A DNA stretch of 64,000 nt, from positions 11,290,862 through 11,354,861 of the forward strand of contig OX326959.1 in assembly GCA_946800325.1 (NCBI GenBank). Direction: 5' to 3'. This DNA is from Luzula sylvatica. Its lineage: Eukaryota; Streptophyta; Magnoliopsida; Poales; Juncaceae. The notes under the pieces are model-generated. The model saw only the letters and a list, made by a program, of their open reading frames with translations, did not search any database and was not told where the DNA came from. Shown piece after piece: positions 61,721 through 64,000 of this stretch (the stretch's first letter is position 1; each line of letters starts with the position of its first letter). The translations under genes and the position numbers were made by a program.

Positions 61721-61856
61721 GTCAATGGACTCGTAGTCCAGTTGGTTGAGTGTAAGAACAAAAAATCATATGTTTGTTAGAGGTTGTTGATTCAATCTCC
61801 ATTAGCATCAATGGATGGAAGACACGTGAGCCTTTTCCATTTATTATAAAAAAAAA
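61721..61856 (+). mobile_element. tRNA-derived SINE upstream of RLP-C
   Basis: Orthologue of 15917-16048 with the same flanking repeats (61704-61720, 61857-61873). Confidence 0.75.
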
Positions 61857-62076
61857 AACAATTTGGACAAATTTGAAATTTCTAAATTACAAATGAATAA
61901 ATATGATATATTTTAGTTTTGCAAGAATAATTTTGATAATTTGTGATTTTTGAAAGGACAAACTTGAAATTAACAATTTTACAAATATGATATTTCGAAG
62001 TTTCGGAAGGACATACCTGAATTTGGCCCTACATTATTTAACTGGAACCAATCTTTGTTTTCCTCACAAAAACATA

Positions 62077-64000
62077 ATGGCTTGCTCTACATTCTTTTCC
62101 AATATTCTTTTACTTGTGCTCGTCTTGTGCAAGCATTCGAAAGGATCTAGTGCATGTTGGGCGGAAGAGAAGGTAGCTTTGCTCACTATAAAAGCATCCT
62201 TTTGTCGTACAGAATCTTGCATGTTGGGAGGATCCCGGGTTCCGGATTGGGATGGTGGAGTGGATTGTTGTAGATGGGAGGGAGTGAGGTGTGACTCGAT
62301 CAACGGACGAGTCACTCACCTTGCGCTCGTTGAAATTTGGTATCATGACCCTTCTAGTTCCTCATTATTCGCTCCTAAGTTGCTTAATTCCTCGTTATTC
62401 CTTCCTTTCCATGAGTTACAAAATCTTGATTTGTCTGAGAACGATATCCAAGGTTGTGTTCCAAGCTCAGGTACCTCTCTAGTAATTTTATTTGTATTTC
62501 TTGAGTATTTATTAATTACATCATTATATTTATATCTACTTTTAATATTGATACTCAATGGGCTCATTGTTTATGAGTTTAATCTTCTTTGGCATCAAAC
62601 AATGTAAGGGAAACAAATAGTTTTTTCTCCATTGTGGACTAGGAATACTTTTGAACAATGTTGCAAATAACGTGTAAAGGTCCGTAGCATAGTGATAATT
62701 TTTCGTAGCGATAGCGAGTAGCGTGCGCAGTTGCGAGAGCTATTGTGAGTGATATAATTTGTAGCGCATACAATAATTCATGAAATATATGAAAATGAGT
62801 ATCTCCAACAAGTCAAAATAAGTTTACTTGAATAAGAGGCGGGATTTTTTGATTTATTTATCAACCAAAATATTTTTTAATTATTAAAATTTTCATGAAA
62901 TAAATTTCCTTAATTAAATTCATTTGATTTTTTATAAATTAATCTAAAAGTATTTTATTTAATCGTAATGGGGCTACAAAACTTCAGCGCGTAGCGTTTT
63001 GCCTCTAAACTGAAGCGTCTAGCAAAGTTGTTTGCAACCATGCTTTTGAATGATTTAACATCTCTTATTATTTGTCCAGGATTCGAAATGTGGTCAAGTT
63101 TGAGAAAGCTAGAAGTGTTAAACCTTTCATGGAACGACTTTAATGAATCCACTGTTGAATCCTTGGCTAGAGTATCCTCTCTCAAAACTCTCTTGCTCCG
63201 TGGTAACTACATCCGTACCAATGTTCTTGGAATTAAAGGTGAGATCGAAACATCTAAAAAACTAGAAATTGATTCTGGCACACACAAAAAATCTTAATAG
63301 ATGCGTTGTTTTTTCTTATAGACTTGAGTGAATTGAACTTGGAGATGCTTGATTTGGGTTTGAACGGTATGTTTGGCACTTTTCATGTTTTGGGAAATTG
63401 GCCTTTTCTCAAGATATTGTTTTTGGATGAAAATGAATTTAATGGAACTTTATCAGAAGGTACATACATCTTACAACAATATTAAGTGCTTTCATAACTA
63501 TCAATATCTTAGTTTATGAATTAAATTACATATTATTTAATTTCAGAACTTTGCAAAATGATTAACCTTCAAGAGTTAGACGTGAGCCAAAATGGGTTCA
63601 CGGGAATCCTTCCTTCATGCTTGGAAAATTTAACCTCGCTTAATATTTTGGACTTACATCAAAATGATTTTCAAATTAAATTCCCAAACTCTATGTTCAG
63701 AAACATGAAGTCTCTCAAGTATCTTTCCCTCTCAGAAAATCAACTGGAGGGATTTCTCGTCCTAAGCTCCTTCTCAAATCATTCCAAACTCAAAGTTTTG
63801 AAACTTTCAAGCCAAAACAATAACTTTCGAGTAGAAACCGAGTCTCCAATGTTCGATCCTTCATTTCAACTTGTATATCTAAAATTATCAAACTGCAATT
63901 TGAATAATAATGATAATATTGGCGTCATACCTAGTTTTTTGTTAAATCAACAAAAAATATCCTATCTCGATTTATCTCATAACAAATTAGGAGGATCGTT
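62077..64000 (+). CDS. RLP-C: LRR receptor-like protein, 5' part (continues past window)
   Basis: Exons 62077-62470, 63080-63238, 63322-63459 and 63547 onward follow RLP-B exactly in phase and borders. I chose the ATG at 62077 by homology with RLP-B (16304); the longer upstream frame from 61987 lacks a signal-peptide start. The protein begins with a hydrophobic signal peptide (MACSTFFSNILLLVLVLC), the N-terminal cap and DCCRWEGVRCD, then LRRs. No stop or frameshift is seen up to the window end, about 381 codons. Its expected role matches RLP-A: membrane receptor-like protein, ligand unknown. Exon 1 differs from RLP-B by several substitutions and a short deletion near 62215, in the N-terminal cap. 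Intron 1 (62471-63079) is unusually well conserved with RLP-B. Confidence 0.9.

Noticed and set aside
1..64000. CRISPR arrays, bacterial operons or phage modules
   Set aside because: Spliced plant genes, poly(A) retroposons and hAT/Harbinger/Helitron elements show eukaryotic nuclear DNA; repeats here are not spacer-separated.

Overview
This is nuclear DNA from a flowering plant, most likely a eudicot. It is AT-rich, its genes carry many short introns with GT..AG borders, and it is packed with plant-type mobile elements. The protein families are plant ones: leucine-rich-repeat receptor-like proteins (RLPs), a REM-like double-B3 DNA-binding protein and a GH116 glucosylceramidase. There are no bacterial operons or CRISPR arrays. 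I cannot name the species.

Layout: (1) 1-1814 is the 3' part of RLP-A, open to its stop. (2) 1815-9330 is its 3' flank with hAT and foldback insertions. (3) 9331-14600 holds repeats, a decayed second copy of the B3 gene (10276-11088) and a Ty3/gypsy integrase scrap. (4) 14600-19958 is the RLP-B upstream region and RLP-B, a pseudogene with an 8-bp deletion and a nonsense codon. (5) 19959-29490 is a paralogue of region 2 with different insertions: a poly(A)-tailed retroposed transcript, a Harbinger element and hATs. (6) 29491-36600 holds a second Harbinger, LINE and SINE remnants, a dimeric tandem repeat and an inverted repeat. (7) 36981-42735 is a 21-exon GH116 gene whose exon 3 is split by a 619-bp hAT. 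(8) 43649-45316 is the apparently intact B3 gene. (9) 45317-50860 is its 3' flank, paralogous to 11089-14450 but carrying a hAT/LINE/hAT nest. (10) 51115-52305 is an inverted copy of the first five GH116 exons. (11) 52705-59738 is a roughly 7-kb Helitron candidate carrying exon-like fragments. (12) 60258-64000 is the RLP-C upstream region and the 5' part of RLP-C.

The frame is a tandem duplication of a block containing an RLP and a B3 gene. Unit 1 runs from RLP-A to the RLP-B promoter, and unit 2 from RLP-B to the RLP-C promoter. Comparing the units gives empty sites and exact ends for many insertions; 8-bp (hAT), 3-bp (Harbinger) and about 15-bp (retroposition) target duplications can be read directly. 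RLP-A and RLP-C look capable of encoding cell-surface receptors but each is cut by the window edge. RLP-B is dead. The B3 gene has one live and one dead copy. The GH116 locus has one nearly complete copy broken by a transposon and one truncated inverted copy that keeps the unbroken exon 3.
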